Shown: positions 47,822 through 61,201, counted from the stretch's first letter. The stretch: DNA of 64,000 bases from Phylloscopus collybita (GCA_027886175.1 JAJNNQ010000139.1:124001-188000); one strand, 5' to 3'. The notes: generated by a model not told the origin, from the letters alone. Program-made: numbers and translations.

Positions 47822-50565
47822 ACCAGATGGAAGTTTGTCTGCCCTTGCAGTTCCAAACGCCTCCTAAAAACTGAAATCAGGAACGTGGGTTGGAGACTTT
47901 CTTCTCCCATGGAAATGGGCCAGCGTTCGTGTCTAATGATATGTGCCTGCCACTAGGCTTCTGCCTATTAAAATTCCACTAAAATTCCATACAAATGAGG
48001 ATGTCTCCCAGGTGCAATCTACCACCAGATGGAAGATTGTGTGCCCATTTAGAGCCAAAAGCTTCTTACAAACTGACATCAGGAACGTGCGGTGGAGACT
48101 TTGGTTTCCCATGGAAATGGGCCACCGTTTGTGTATAATGCTATGTGCCTGCCACTGGGCTTATGCCTAGTAAAATCCCATACAAATGAGGATATCTCCC
48201 AGATGGAGTCTACCACCAGTTGAAAGTTTGTCTGCCCTTGTAATGCCAACGGCCTCCTACAAATTGACATCAGGAATCTGGAAAGGACGCTTTGGTTTCC
48301 CATGGAAAAGGGCCACCCTTGGTGTTTAATGCTGTCTGCCTGCCAGTGGGCATATGCCTACTAAAATTCCCTACAAATGAGGATATCTCCCAAATGCAAT
48401 TTCCCACCAGATGGAAGTTTGTCTGCCCGTTTAATGCCAAAGTCCTCCGACAACCTGACATCAGGAATGTGGGATGGAGACTTTGGTTTCCCTAGGAAAC
48501 GGGCCACTGTTCCTGTCTAATTCTCTCTGCCTTCCGCTGGGATTCTGCCTACTAACATTCCACTAAAATTCCATAGAAATGAGGATATCTCCCAGGTGCA
48601 ATCTACAACCAGATGGAAGTTTCTCTGCCCTTATATTGGAAAATGCCTCCTACAAAGTGACATTTGCAACATGGGGTGGAGATTTTGGTTTCCCATGGAA
48701 AAGGGCCACTCTTTGTGTCTAATGCTGTCTACCTGTCACTGGGGTTATGCCTGTTGAAATTCCTCACAAATGAGGATATCTCCCCGGTGCAATCAACCAC
48801 CAGATGGAAGTGTGTCTGCCCTTGTAGTGCCAAAAGCCTCCTTCAAACTGACATCAGGAACATAGTATGGCTAATTTGTTTTTCCATGGAAAAGGGCCAC
48901 CGTTCCTGTCAAATGCTGTCTGCCTGGCACTGTGGTTATGACTGCTGAAGTTCTTCACAAATGAGGATATCTCCCACACGGAATCTACCACCAGTTGGAA
49001 GTTTGTCTGCCCTTGTAGTGCCAATGGACTCCTAAAAACTGACATCAGGAACAAGGGGTGGAGACATTGTTTTCCCATGGAAATGGACCACCGTTCGTGT
49101 CTAATGCTGTCTGCCTGCCACTGGGGTTATGCCTACTAAAATTCCACTAAAATTCTATTTAAATGAGGATATCTCCCAGGTGCAATCTACCACCAGATGG
49201 AAGTTTGTCTGCCCTTGTAGGTCCTAAGGCCTCCTACAAACTGACATCAGGAACGTGAGATGGAGACTTTGGTTTCCCATGGAAAAGGTCCATTGTTCGT
49301 GTCTAATGCTGTCTGCCTGCCAATGGGTTCCTGCCTGCTGAAATTCCATACAAATGAGCATATCTCCTCGATGCAATCAACCACCAGACGGAACTTTGTC
49401 GGCCCTTGTAGTGCCAAAGGCCTCCTACAAACTGACATCAGGAACCTGGAGTGGAAACTTTGGTTTCCATGGAAAAGGGCCACCGTTCGTTCCTAATGCT
49501 GTCTGCCTGCCGCTGGGTTTCTTCCTACTAAAATTCCAATAAAATTCCATACAAATAAGGATATCTCCATGATGTAATATACAACGAGATGGAATTTTGT
49601 AGACCTTGTAGTCCAAAGGCCTCCTGCAAACTGACATCAGGAACGTGGGGTGGAGACTTTGGTTTTCCAAGGAAAAGGTCCACCGTTCCTGTCTAATGCT
49701 GTCTGCCTGTCACATGGCTTATGGCTGCAAAAATTGCATACAAATGAGGATATCTCCCAGGTGCAATCTACCACCAGTTGGAAGTTTTTCTAACCTTGTA
49801 GTGCCAAAGGCCTCCTACCAACTGACATCAGAAGACTGGGGTAGAGACCTTCGTGTCCCATGAAAAAGAGGCACCGTTTGTGTTTTATGCTCTCTGCCGA
49901 TCATTTGGATTCTGCCTACTAAAATTCCACTAAAATTCCATGCAAATGAGGATATCTATCACGTGCAATCTACCACCAGTTGGAAGTTTGTCTACCCTTA
50001 TAGTGCCAAAAGCCTCGTATAAATTATCATCAGGAATGTGGGGTGGAGACTTTGGTTTCCCATGAAAAAGCCACCGTTCGTGTCTAATGCTGTCTGCCTG
50101 GCACTGGGCTTCTTCCTACTAAAATTTCACTAAAATTCCATACAAATGAGGATATCTCCCTGGTTCAATCTACCACCAGATGAAAGTTCCTCTGCCTTTG
50201 TAGTGCCAAAAGCCTCGTATAAATTGACATCTTAAACCTAGGGTGGACACATAGGTTCCCATGGAAAAGGGTCACCGTTCGTGTCTAATGCTGTCTGCCT
50301 GCAACTGGGCATATGCCTGCTGAAATTCCATACAAATGAGAATATCTCCAGGTGGAATCTATCAGCAGATGGAATTTTGTCTGCCCTTGTAGTGCCAAAG
50401 GCCTCCTACAAACTGACATCAGGCATGTGACATGGAGACTTTGGTTTCCCAAGGAAATGGACCACCGTTCGTGTCTAATGCTGTCTGCCAGACACTGGGC
50501 TTATGCCTACTAAAATTCCACTAAAATTCTATACAAATGAGGATATCTCCCAGGTGCAATTTACC
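47822..50565 (+). repeat. 2,744-bp tandem duplication, copy 2
   Basis: Near-perfect second copy. The right boundary is blurred over about 30 bp because both ends fall at the same monomer phase: identity fails at CTACACAAATG (copy 1 end) against CTATACAAATG near 50,533. This is as expected of unequal exchange between monomers in register. It is the youngest visible rearrangement of this size in the window. Confidence 0.9.
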
Positions 50566-53176
50566 ACCAGATGGAATTTTGTCTGCCCTTGTAGTTCCAA
50601 AGGCCTCCTACAAACTGACATCAGGAACGTGAGGTGGAGACTTTGGTTTCCCATGGAAAAGGTCCATTGTTCATGTCTAATGCTGTCTGCCTGCCACTGG
50701 GCTTCTGCCTGCTGAAATTCCATACAAATGAGGGTATCTCCTCGATTCAATCAACCACAAGACGGAACTTTGTCTGCCCTTGTAGTGCCAAAGGCCTCCT
50801 ACAAACTGACATCAGGAACCTGGAGTTGAAACTTTGCGTTCCCTTGGAAATGGGCCAGCGTTCGTGTCTAATGATATGTGCCTGCAACTAGGCTTCTGCC
50901 TATTAAAATTCCACTAAAATACCATACAAATGAGGATGTCTCCCAGGTGCAATCTAAACCAGATGGATGTTTCTCTGCCCTTGTAGTGCCAAAGGCCTCC
51001 TAAAAACTGACAGCAGGAAAGTGGGGTGAAGACTTTCTTTTCGCATGGAAATGGGCCACCGTTTGTGTCTAATCCTATGTGCCTGCCACTGGGCTTCTTC
51101 CTACTAAAATTCCACTAATATTCCATGGAAATGAGGATATCTCCCAGGTGCAATCTACCACCAGATGGAAGTTTTTCTGCCCTTTTAGTTCCAAACACCT
51201 CTTACAAACTGACATCAGGAACGTAGGGTGGAGACTTTGGTTTGCCATGGAAAAGGGCCACAGTTCGTGTCTAATGCTGTCTGCCTGCCCCTGTTGTTAC
51301 GCCTGCTGAAATTCCTCACAAATGAATATATCTCCCAGATGGAGTCTACCACCAGTTGGAAGTTTGTCTGCTCTTGTAGTGCAAAAGTCCTCCTATAAAC
51401 GGACATAAGGCACGTGGTGTGGAGACTTTGGTTTCCCATGGAAATGGGCCACCGTTGGTGTTTAATGCTGTCTACTTGACACTGGGCTTCTGCCTACTTT
51501 AATTCCACTAAAATTCCATACAAATGAGGATATCTCCAAGACGCAATATGCCACCAGTTGGAAGTTTGTCTGTTCTTGTAGTGCAAAAGGCCTCCTAAAA
51601 ACTGACATCAGGAAGCTGGCCTGGAGATTTTGTTTTCCCCTGGAAAACGGCCACTATTCATGTCTAATTCTGTGTGCCTGCAGCTGGGATTCTGCGTACT
51701 AAAATTCCTCTAAAATTCTATACAAATGGGAATATTTCGCAGGTGCAATCCTCCCCCAGTTTGAAGTTTCTCTGCCCTTGTAGTGCAAAAGGGCTCCTAT
51801 AAACTGACATCTGAAACATAGGATGGATAATTTGGTTTCCCATGGGAAAAGGTCACTGTTCATGCCTAATGCTGTGTGCCTGCCACTGGGCGTATGCCTG
51901 CAAAAACTCAATACAAATGAGGATATCTCGCAGATGCAATTTACCACGAGGTGGAAGTTTGTCTGCCCTTGTAGTGGCAAAAGCCCCCTAAAAAACTGAC
52001 ATCAGGAACCAGGCGTGGAGACTTTGCTTTCCAATGGAAAAGGACCACCGTTCGTATCTAATGCTGTCTGCCTGGCACTGTGGTGATGACTGCTGAAGTT
52101 CCATACAAATGAGGATATCTCCCAGGTGCAATCTACCACCAGGTGGAACTTTGTCTGCCCTTGTAGTGCCAAAGGCCTCCAAAAAACGGACATCAGGAAC
52201 GTGGGGTGAAGACTTTGGTTTCCCATGGAAAAGGTCCACCGTTTGTTTCTAATGCTGTCTGCCTGGCTTTGAGATTATGTGTGCTGAAATTCCATACAAA
52301 TGAGGATATCTCCCAGGTGCAATCTACCACCAGGTGGAAGTTTGTCTGCCCTTGTATTGCCAACGGCCTCCTAGAAACGGACATCAGGAACGTGGGGTGG
52401 AGACTTTGGTTTCCCATGGAAATGGGCCACCGTTCGTGTCTAATGCTGTCTGCCTGCCACTTGGTTTCTTCCTATTAATATTCCACTAAAATTCCATAGA
52501 AATAAGGATATATCCCAGGTGCAATCTACAACCAGATGGAAGATTCTCTGCCCTTGTTGTACCAAAGCCCTCCTAAAAAACTGACATCAGGAACCATGGG
52601 TGGAGACTTTGATTTCCCATGGAAAAGGACCAGCGTTCATGTCTAATGCTGTCTGCCTGCCAATGAGCTTCTGCCTGCTGAAATTCCAAAAAAAATTTGG
52701 ACATCTCTCCGATGTAATCAACCACCTGACGGAAGTTTGTCTGCCCCTGTAGAGCCAAAGGCCTCCTACAAATTGACATGAGGAGCCTGGAGTGGAGACT
52801 TTGGTTTCCCATGGAAAAGGGCCAGCGTTCGTGTCTAATGCTGTCTGCCCGCCACTGGGTTGTGGCTACAGAAATTACATACAAATGAGGATATCTCCCA
52901 GATTCAATATGCCACCAGTTGGAAGTTTGTCTGTTCTTGTAGTGCAAAAGGCCTCCTAAAAACAGACATCAGGAACCTGGCCTGGAGACTTTGGTTTCCC
53001 CTGGAAAAGGGCCACTATTCATGTCTAATTCTGTCTGCCTGCCACTGGGATTCTGCGTACTAAAATTCCTCTAAAATTCTATACAAATGAGAATATCTCG
53101 CAGGTGCAATCTACCCCCGGTTTGAAGTTTCTCTGCCCTTGTATTGCCAAAGGTCTCCTATAAAATGACATCTGAA

Positions 53177-53182
53177 ACGTAG
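53177..53182. other. Empty counterpart of the LTR insertion site
   Basis: A monomer here reads TCTGAAACGTAGGATGGATA with a single ACGTAG and no insert. It gives the expected pre-insertion sequence for the LTRs at 33,636 and 35,188 and confirms ACGTAG as the duplicated target. Confidence 0.8.
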
Positions 53183-56100
53183 GATGGATAATTTGGTTTC
53201 CCATGAAAAAGAGCCACTGTTCATGCCTAATGCTGTGTGCCTGCCACTGGGCGTATGCCTCCTAAAATTCCATACAAGTGAGGATATCTCCCAGATGCAA
53301 TTTACCACCAGATGGAAGATTGTCTGCCCTGGTAGTGGCAAAGGCCTCCTAAAAAACTGACATCAGGAACCAGGGGTGGAGACTTTGGTTTCCCATGGGA
53401 AAGGACCACGGTTTGTGTCTAATGCAATGTGCCTGCCACTGGGCTTATGCCTAATGAAATTCCATACAAATGAGGATATCTCCCAGATGGAATCTACAAC
53501 CAGTCGGAAATTAGTCTGCCCTTATAGTGCCAAATGCCTCCTACAAACTGACATCAGGAACGTGGGATGGAGACTTTGTTTCCAATGGAAAAGGGGTACC
53601 GTTCCGGTCTAATGCTGTCTGCCTGCCACTGGGTTACGCCTGCTGAAATTCCTCACAAATGAGGCTATCTCCCAGATGGAATCTACCACCAGTTCGAAGT
53701 TTGTTTGCCCTTGTAGTGCCAAAGGCCTCCTAAAAACTGACATCAGGAACCTGGGGTGGAGACTTCGGTTTCCCATGAAAAAGGTCCGCCGTTCGTGTCC
53801 TATGCTGTCTGCCTGCCACTGATCTTCTGCCTGCTGAAATTCCATACAAATGAGGATATCTCCCAGATGCAATATGCCACCAGACGGAACTTTGTCTGCC
53901 CTTGTAGTGCCAAAGGCCTCCTACATACTGACATCAGGAACCTGGAGTGGAGACTTTGGTTTCCCATGGAAATGGGACAGCGTTCGTGTCTAATGATGTT
54001 TGCCTGCCACTAGGATTCTGCCTATTAAAATTACAATAAAATTCCATACCATTGACGATGTCTCTCACGTGCAATCTAACACCAAATGGAAGTTTGTCTG
54101 CCCCTGTAGAGCAAAAGGCTTCCTACAAAATGACATCAAGAAGCTGGGGCAGAGACTTTGGTTTCCCATGGCAAAGGGCCACGGTTCCTGTCTAATGCTG
54201 TCTGCCTGCCACTGGGCTTATGGCTACTAAAATTACATACAAATGAGGATATCTCCCAGATGCAATATGCCACCAGTTGGAAGTTTGTCTCGTCTTGTAG
54301 TGCCAGAGGCCTCCTAGAAAATGACATCAGGAACCTGGGGTGGAGACTTTGGTTTCCCATGGAAATGGGCCACTATTCATGTCTAATTTTTTCTGCCTGC
54401 CGCTGGGATTCTACCTACTAAAATTCCACTAAAATTCCATGCAAATGCGAATATCTCCCGGGTGCAATCAAACACCAGATGGAAGTTTCTCTGCCCTTGT
54501 ATTGCCAAAGACCTCTTTCAAACTGACATCAGGAACATAGGATGGATAATTTGTCTTTCCATGGAAAAGGACCACCGTTCCTGTCTAATGCTGTCTGCCT
54601 GGCACTGTGGTTATGACTGCTGAAGTTCCATACAAATGAGGATATCTCCCAGATGCAATATGCCACCAGATGGAAGTTTGTCTGCTCTAGCAGTGCCAAA
54701 GGCCTCCTTCAAACTGACATTTGGAACCTGGCCTGGAGACATTGGTTTCCTACGGAAAAGGTCCACCGTTCATTTTTAATGCGGTCGGTCTGCAACTGGG
54801 ATTCTGAGTACTATAATTCCACTAAAATTCTATACAAATAAGGATATCTCCCAGGTGCAATCTACCACCAGATGTTAGTTTGTCTGCTCTTGCAGTGCCA
54901 AAGGCCTCCTTTATACTGACATTCGGAACCTGGCCTGGAGACTTTGGTTTCCTATGGAAAAGGCCCACCGTTCGTGTTTAATTCTCTCTGTCTGCAACTG
55001 GGCTTCTGAGTACTAAAATACCACTAAAATTCCATACAAATAAGGACATCTACGAGGTGCGATCCACCACTAGATGGAAGTTTGTCTGCCCTTGGAGTGC
55101 CAAAGGCCTCCTACAAACTGACATCAGGAGCCTGGGTTGGAGACTTTGTTTTCCCATGGAAAAGGGCCACCGTTCGTGTCTAATGCTGTCTGCCTGCCAC
55201 TGGGCTTCTATCTGCTGAAATTCCATACAAATGTGGATATCTTCCCGATGCAATCAACCACCAGACGGAAGTTTCTCTGCCCTTGTACTGTCAATGGCCT
55301 ACTAAAACCTGACATCGGGAACGTGGTGTGGAGACTTTGGCTTCCCTAGGAAAATGACCACCGTTCCTGTCTAATGCTGTCTGCCTGGCACTGTGGTTAT
55401 GACTGCTGAAGGTCCATACAAATGAGGATATCTCCCAGGAGCAATCGACCACCAGGTGGAAGTTTGTCTGCCCTTGTAGTGCCAAAGGCCTCCTAGTAAC
55501 GGACATCAGGAATGTGGGGTGGAGACTTTGGTTTCCCTATAAAAATGGGCCACCGTTCGTGTCTAATGCTGTCTGCCTGCCACTGGGGATCTTCGTAATA
55601 AAATTCCTATAAAATTCCATAGAAATGAGGATAACTCCCAGGTGCAATCTACCACCAGATGGAAGTTTTTCTGCCTGTATGTTGGAAAAGGCCTCCTACA
55701 AAGTGACATCAGCAATGAGCGCGGAGATTTGGGTTTCCCATGGAAATGGGCCACCTTTCGTGTCTAATGGTGTCTGCCTGCCACTGGGATTATGCCTTGT
55801 AAAATCCCATACAAATGAGGATATCTTCCAGAGAGAGTCTACCACCAGATGAAAGTTTGTCTGCCCTTGTAATGCCAATGGCCTCCTACACACTGACATC
55901 AGGATTCTGGAGAGGACGCTTTGGTTTCCCATGGAAAAGGGGCACCTTGGTGTTTAATGCTGTCTCCTTGCCACTGGGCTTATGACTACTGAAATTACAT
56001 ACAAATGAGGATATCTCCCTAAACAAAATTTCCCACCAGATGGAAGTTTGTCTGCCCTTTTAATGCCAAAGGCCTACTAAAAACTGACATCAGGAGCCTG

Positions 56101-57862
56101 GGTTGGAGACTTTGTTTTCCCATGGAAAAGGGCCACCGTTCCTCTCTAATGCTGTCTACCTGCCAATGGGCTTCTACCTGATGAAATTCCATAAAAATGA
56201 GGATATCTCAACGATGCAATCAACCACCAGACGGAAGTTTGTCTGCCCTTGTAGTGACAATAGCCTCCTAGAAACGGACATCAGGAACGTGGGGTGGAGA
56301 TTTTGGTTTCCCATCAAATGGGCCATTATTCGTGTCTAATGCTGTCTGCCTGCCACTGGGTTTCTTCCTACTAAAATTCCACTAAATCTCCTTAAAAATG
56401 AGGATATCTCCCAGGTGCAATCTACAACCAGATGGAAGTTTCTCTGCCCTTATATTGGAAAACGTCTCCTACAAAGTGACATCAGCAACATGGGGTGGAG
56501 ATTTTGGTTTCCCATGGAAAAGGGCCACTGTTCGTGTCTAATGCTGTCTGCCTGCCACTAGAGTAATGCCTACTTAAATTCCTCACAAATGAGGACATCT
56601 CCCAGATGGAATCTACCACCAGTTGGAAGTTTGTCTGCCCTCGTAGTGCCAAAGGCCTCCTAAAAACTGACATCAGGAACGTGGGGTGGAGACTTTGCTT
56701 TCCCAAGGGAATGGGCCACCGTTTGTGTCTAAAGCTGTCTGCTAGCCACTGGGCTTATGCCTGTTAAATTCCACTAAAATTCTATACAAATGAGGATATC
56801 TCCCAGGTGTAATCTAAACTAGATGGATGTTTCTCTGCCCTTGTAGTGCCAAAGACCTCCTACAAACTGCCATCAGGAACCTAGGGTGGAGACTTTGGTT
56901 TCCCATGTAAAACGACCACCTTTCCTGTCTAATGCTGTCTGCCTGTCACTGTGGCTATGACTGCTGCAGTTCCATACAAATGCTGATAAGTCCCAGGTGC
57001 AATCTACCACCAGGTGGAAGTTTGTCTGCCCTTGAAGTGCCAAAGGCCTCCTAAAAATTGACATCAGGAACGTGCGGTGGAGACTTTGTTTTCCCATGGA
57101 AATGGGCCACCCTTTTTGTCTAATGCTATGTGCCTGCCACTGGGCTTATGCCTAGTAAAATTCCATAAAAATGAGGATATCTCCCAGATGGAGTCTACCA
57201 CCAGTTGAAAGTTTGTCTGCCCTTGTAATGCAACGGCCTCCTACAAACTGACATCAGGAATCTGGAGAGGACGCTTTGGTTTCCCATGGAAAAGGGCCAC
57301 CCTTGGTGTTTAATGCTGTCTCCTTGCCACTGACTTATGACTACTGAAATTACATACAAATGAGGATATCTCCCAGACGCAATATGCCACCAGATGGAAA
57401 TTTGTCTGCTCTTGCAGTGCCAAAGGCCTCCTTCAAACTGACATTCGGAACCTCACCTGGAGACTTTGGTTTCCTATAGAAAAGGCCCACCATTCATGTT
57501 TAATGCTGTCTGTCTGCCATTGGGCTTCTGAGTACTAAAATACCACTAAAATTCCATAAAAATGAGGATATCTCCCAGGTGCAATCTACCACCAGGTGGA
57601 AGTTTGTCAGCCCTTGCAGTGCCAAAAGCCTCCTAAAAACTGACATCAGGAACATAGGATGGATAATTTGTTTTTCCATGGAAAGGGGCCACTGTTCGTG
57701 TCTAATGCTGTCTGCCCGCCAGTGGGCAGAAGCCTACCAAAATTCCCTACAAATGAGGATATCTCCCAAATGCAATTTCCCACCAGATGGAAGTTTGTCT
57801 GCCCTTTTTATGCCAAAGGCCTCCTACAAACTGACATCAGGAGCCTGGGTTGGAGACTTTGT

Positions 57863-59332
57863 TTTCCCATGGAAAAGGGCCACCGTTCGTGTCTAATGCT
57901 ATCTGCCTGCCACTGGGCTTTTACCTGCTGAAATTCCATACAAATGAGGATATCTCCCCGATGCAATCAGCCACCAGACGGAAGTTTGTTTGCCCTTGTA
58001 CTGCCAAAGGCCTCCTAAAACCTGACATCAGGAACGTGGCTTGGAGACTTTGGCTGCCCATGGGAAAAGGGCCACCGTTCATGTCTAATGCTGTCTGCCT
58101 GCCACTGGGCTTTTACCTGCTGAAATTCCATACAAATGAGGATATCTCCCCGATGCAATCAACCACCAGACGGAAGTTTGTCTACCTTTGTAGTGTCAAA
58201 GGCCTCCTAGAAACGGACATCAGGAACGTGGGGTGGAGACTTTGGTTTCCCATAGAAATGGGCCATTGTTCGTGTCTAATGCTGTCTGCCTGCCACTGTG
58301 CTTCTTCCTACTAAAATTCCACTAAAACTCCATAGAAATGAGGATATCTCCCAGGTGCAATCTACAACCAGATGGAAGTTTCTCTGCCCTTATATTGGAA
58401 AACGCCTCCTACAAAGTGACAGAAGCAACGTGGGGTGGAGATTTTGGTTTCCCATGGAAAAGGGCCACTGTTCGTGTCTAATCCTCTCTGCCTGCCACTG
58501 GGGTTATGCCTGCTGAAATTCCTCACAAATGAGGATATCTCCCAGATGGAATCCACCACCAGTTCGAAATTTGTTTACCCTTCTAGTGCCAAAGGCCTCC
58601 TAAAAACTGACATCACGAACCTGTTGTGGAGACTTTGGTTTCTCATGGTAATAGGCCACCGTTCATGTCTAATAATGTCTGTCGGCCATTGGGCTTCTAC
58701 CTACGAAAATTCCACTGAAATTCCATACAAATGAAGACATCTCCCGGGTGCAGTCTATCGTCAGATATAAGTTTTTCTGCCCTTGTATTTCCAAAGGCCT
58801 TCTACAAACTGACATGAGGAGCCAGGAGTGGAGACTTTGGTTTCCCATGGATATGGGCCAGCATTCGTGTGTAAAGCAGTCTGCCTGCCGCTGGATTTCT
58901 GCCTACTTTAATACCACTAAAATTCCATAAAAATGAGGATATCTCCCAGGTGCAATCTACCACGAGATGGAAGTTTTTCTGCCCTTGTACTTCCAAACGC
59001 CTCTTACAAACTAACATCAGGAACGTGGGGTAGAGACTTCGGTTTCCCATGGAAAAGGGTCACCGTTTGTGTCTAATGCAGTCTTCCTGCCACTGGGGTT
59101 ATGCCTGCTGAAATTCCTCACAAATGAGGATATCTCCCACACGGAATCTACCACCAGTTGGAAGTTTGTCTGCCCTTGTAGTGCCAAAGGCCTCCTACAA
59201 ACTGACATCAGGCACGTAAGATGGAGACTTTGGTTTCCCAAGGAAATGGACCACCGTTCGTGCCTAATGCTGTCTGCCAGACACTGGGCCTATGCCTACT
59301 AAAATTCCACTAAAATTCTATACAAATGAGGA
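57863..59332 (+). repeat. Start of HOR copy H3, cut off at phase 1,470
   Basis: Matches 38,882-40,351 and 11,737-13,206. It ends inside a monomer at the same base as the 13,206 junction and passes into the 499-bp repeat. At the joint both families share TCTCCCAG, an 8-bp microhomology. Confidence 0.88.
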
Positions 59333-59831
59333 CTCTCCCAGCACAGTGCAGAGTCCCCGTGGCTAGTTCCTTGAAATACCTTTCCTGGCAGCAGCCCAGA
59401 GCTGTACTGAGTGCAGCAGGTGTCAGGCAGTCTCCTCTCGCCGTGTAGGTGCTTCTGTTTTGTGTTTGCAGCGTGCAGAGAAGCCCGCGTGCTTGCTGCT
59501 GCTTCCAGCAAGCCAAAACGCTTTTGCAGCCACTTTCCTGCCTTTTCCACAACAGCATCACTGTCTAGCTGATTTACAGTTGCCTCTGCGTAGAGCAGCT
59601 AGAGGAGCAGCTCTGCCGGCTTTCCTGTGCTTCTGCATAGCAGAGCTGTCAAGAACGAGAAGCTGCGTTTTGCCGAGAAAGCAGCGCTTCGCGGAAGCAC
59701 AGCCAGCGGCGTCTTCGGTACAGCCGCAGCTTGTGCGGAGAAGCGAAAGAGAGCCGGGGAAGAACGTGGAAAGCCGAACTCGGTCGCTGCAAGCGGGTGC
59801 TGGCGAACAGCTTCTGGTCACCTTGGAGAAA
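59333..59831 (+). repeat. 499-bp CpG-rich repeat, unit A1
   Basis: Complete unit, followed directly by the next start at 59,832. The unit boundary used here is the joint with the satellite, so it may not be the original repeat boundary. Long open frames on both strands are shared by all units and interpreted as a composition effect. Confidence 0.92.
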
Positions 59832-60330
59832 CTCTCCCAGCACAGTGCAGAGTCCCCGTGGCTAGTTCCTTGAAATACCTTTCCTGGCAGCAGCCCAGAG
59901 CTGTACTGAGTGCAGCAGGTGTCAGGCCGTCTCCTCTCGCCGTGTAGGTGCTTCTGTTTTGTGTTTGCAGCGTGCGGAGAAGCCCGCGTGCTTGCTGCTG
60001 CTTCCAGCAAGCCAAAACGCTTTTGCAGCCACTTTCCTGCCTTTTCCACAACAGGATCACTGTCTAGCTGATTTACAGTTGCCTCTGCGTAGAGCAGCTA
60101 GAGGAGCAGCTCTGCCGGCTTTCCTGTGCTTCTGCATAGCAGAGCTGTCAAGAACGAGAAGCTGCGTTTTGCCGAGAAAGCAGCGCTTCGCGGAAGCACA
60201 GCCAGCGGCGTCTTCGGTACAGCCGCAGCTTGTGCGGAGAAGCGAAAGAGAGCCGGGGAAGAACGTGGAAAGCCGAACTCGGTCGCTGCAAGCGGGTGCT
60301 GGCGAACAGCTTCTGGTCACCTTGTAGAAA
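59832..60330 (+). repeat. 499-bp CpG-rich repeat, unit A2
   Basis: Complete unit, nearly identical to A1. By hand count it contains about 30 CpG dinucleotides, clustered in the second half (GCGCTTCGCGG, GCGGCGTCTTCGG, GAACTCGGTCG). Confidence 0.92.
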
Positions 60331-60653
60331 CTGTCCCAGCACAGTGCAGAGTCCCCGTGGCTAGTTCCTTGAAATACCTTTCCTGGCAGCAGCCCAGAGC
60401 TGTACTGAGTGCAGCAGGTGTCAGGCCGTCTCCTCTCGCCGTGTAGGTGCTTCTGTTTTGTGTTTGCAGCGTGCAGAGAAGCCCGCGTGCTTGCTGCTGC
60501 TTCCAGCAAGCCAAAACGCTTTTGCAGCCACTTTCCTGCCTTTTCCACAACAGGATCACTGTCTAGCTGATTTACAGTTGCCTCTGCGTAGAGCAGCTAG
60601 AGGAGCAGCTCTGCCGGCTTTCCTATGCTTCTGCATAGCAGAGCTGTCAAGAA
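60331..60653 (+). repeat. 499-bp CpG-rich repeat, unit A3 (truncated at 323 bp)
   Basis: Starts CTGTCCCAGCACAG like the other units and stops after GAGCTGTCAAGAA, where full units continue CGAGAAGCTGCG. The truncation point is the head-to-head joint with the inverted array. Confidence 0.9.
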
Positions 60654-60668
60654 AGTTATTTCAGGGAA
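60640..60668. other. Head-to-head inversion joint inside the 499-bp array
   Basis: The + unit ends GAGCTGTCAAGAA and the next bases, AGTTATTTCAGGGAACTAG, are the reverse complement of the unit start (TAGTTCC...GAAATA). The joint is the same one that survives in reverse at 13,751-13,770. The palindrome is therefore not perfectly symmetric: outer arms mirror about 60,516.5, whereas this joint lies 137 bp to the right. Confidence 0.88.
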
Positions 60669-60702
60669 CTAGCCACGGGGACTCTGCACTGTGCTGGGAC
60701 AG
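60654..60702 (-). repeat. 499-bp repeat, inverted stub B0 (49 bp)
   Basis: Reverse complement of the first 49 bases of a unit, with the same two private changes as 13,706-13,754. Confidence 0.85.
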
Positions 60703-61201
60703 TTTCTACAAGGTGACCAGAAGCTGTTCGCCAGCACCCGCTTGCAGCGACCGAGTTCGGCTTTCCACGTTCTTCCCCGGCTCTCTTTCGCTTCTGCGCA
60801 CAAGCTGCGGCTGTACCGAAGACGCCGCTGGCTGTGCTTCCGCGAAGCGCTGCTTTCTCGGCAAAACGCAGCTTCTCGTTCTTGACAGCTCTGCTATGCA
60901 GAAGCACAGGAAAGCCGGCAGAGCTGCTCCTCTAGCTGCTCTACGCAGAGGCAACTGTAAATCAGCTAGACAGTGATCCTGTTGTGGAAAAGGCAGGAAA
61001 GTGGCTGCAAAAGCGTTTTGGCTTGCTGGAAGCAGCAGCATGCACGCGGGCTTCTCTGCACGCTGCAAACACAAAACAGAAGCACCTACACGGCGAGAGG
61101 AGACTGCCTGACACCTGCTGCACTCAGTACAGCTCTGGGCTGCTGCCAGGAAAGGTATTTCAAGGAACTAGCCACGGGGACTCTGCACTGTGCTGGGAGA
61201 G
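60703..61201 (-). repeat. 499-bp CpG-rich repeat, inverted unit B1
   Basis: Complete unit in reverse orientation, mirroring A2 with a coordinate sum of 121,033. It has a few differences (for example GCATGCACGCGGGC where others read GCAAGCACGCGGGC), so it is not a verbatim fold-back of A2. Confidence 0.92.

Larger units (their letters stand above)
38882..57862 (+). repeat. Higher-order repeat copy H2 (long form, 18,981 bp, about 97 monomers)
   Basis: The monomer series starting TTTCCCATGGAAAAGGGCC at 38,882 restarts at 57,863. All segments of the shorter copy 1-11,736 are found here in the same order. The additional parts are 785 bp near 40.5-41.3 kb, one extra copy of a 2,744-bp duplication, and about 3.7 kb at about 50.1-53.8 kb. 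Without the duplication the unit is about 16.2 kb. Copies are about 98-99% alike by eye, much closer than neighbouring monomers. Confidence 0.85.
35562..59332 (+). repeat. Satellite block 3b, + orientation, HOR-type monomers
   Basis: This is 23.8 kb of uninterrupted 191/202-bp monomers in one orientation. It contains the end of one HOR copy (to 38,881), a full HOR copy (38,882-57,862) and the start of the next (57,863-59,332). One 10-base T run at 44,962-44,971, where the equivalent in block 1 reads CTTTGTTTTCCC, is the only notable low-complexity stretch. There is no gene-like content. Confidence 0.96.

Noticed and set aside
60057..60976. 163- and 172-codon open frames in the 499-bp units
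   Set aside because: Several frames on both strands are open at once because the unit is GC-rich with few stops. The 172-codon frame crosses the palindrome joint, and all copies are identical by duplication. No domain is recognisable.
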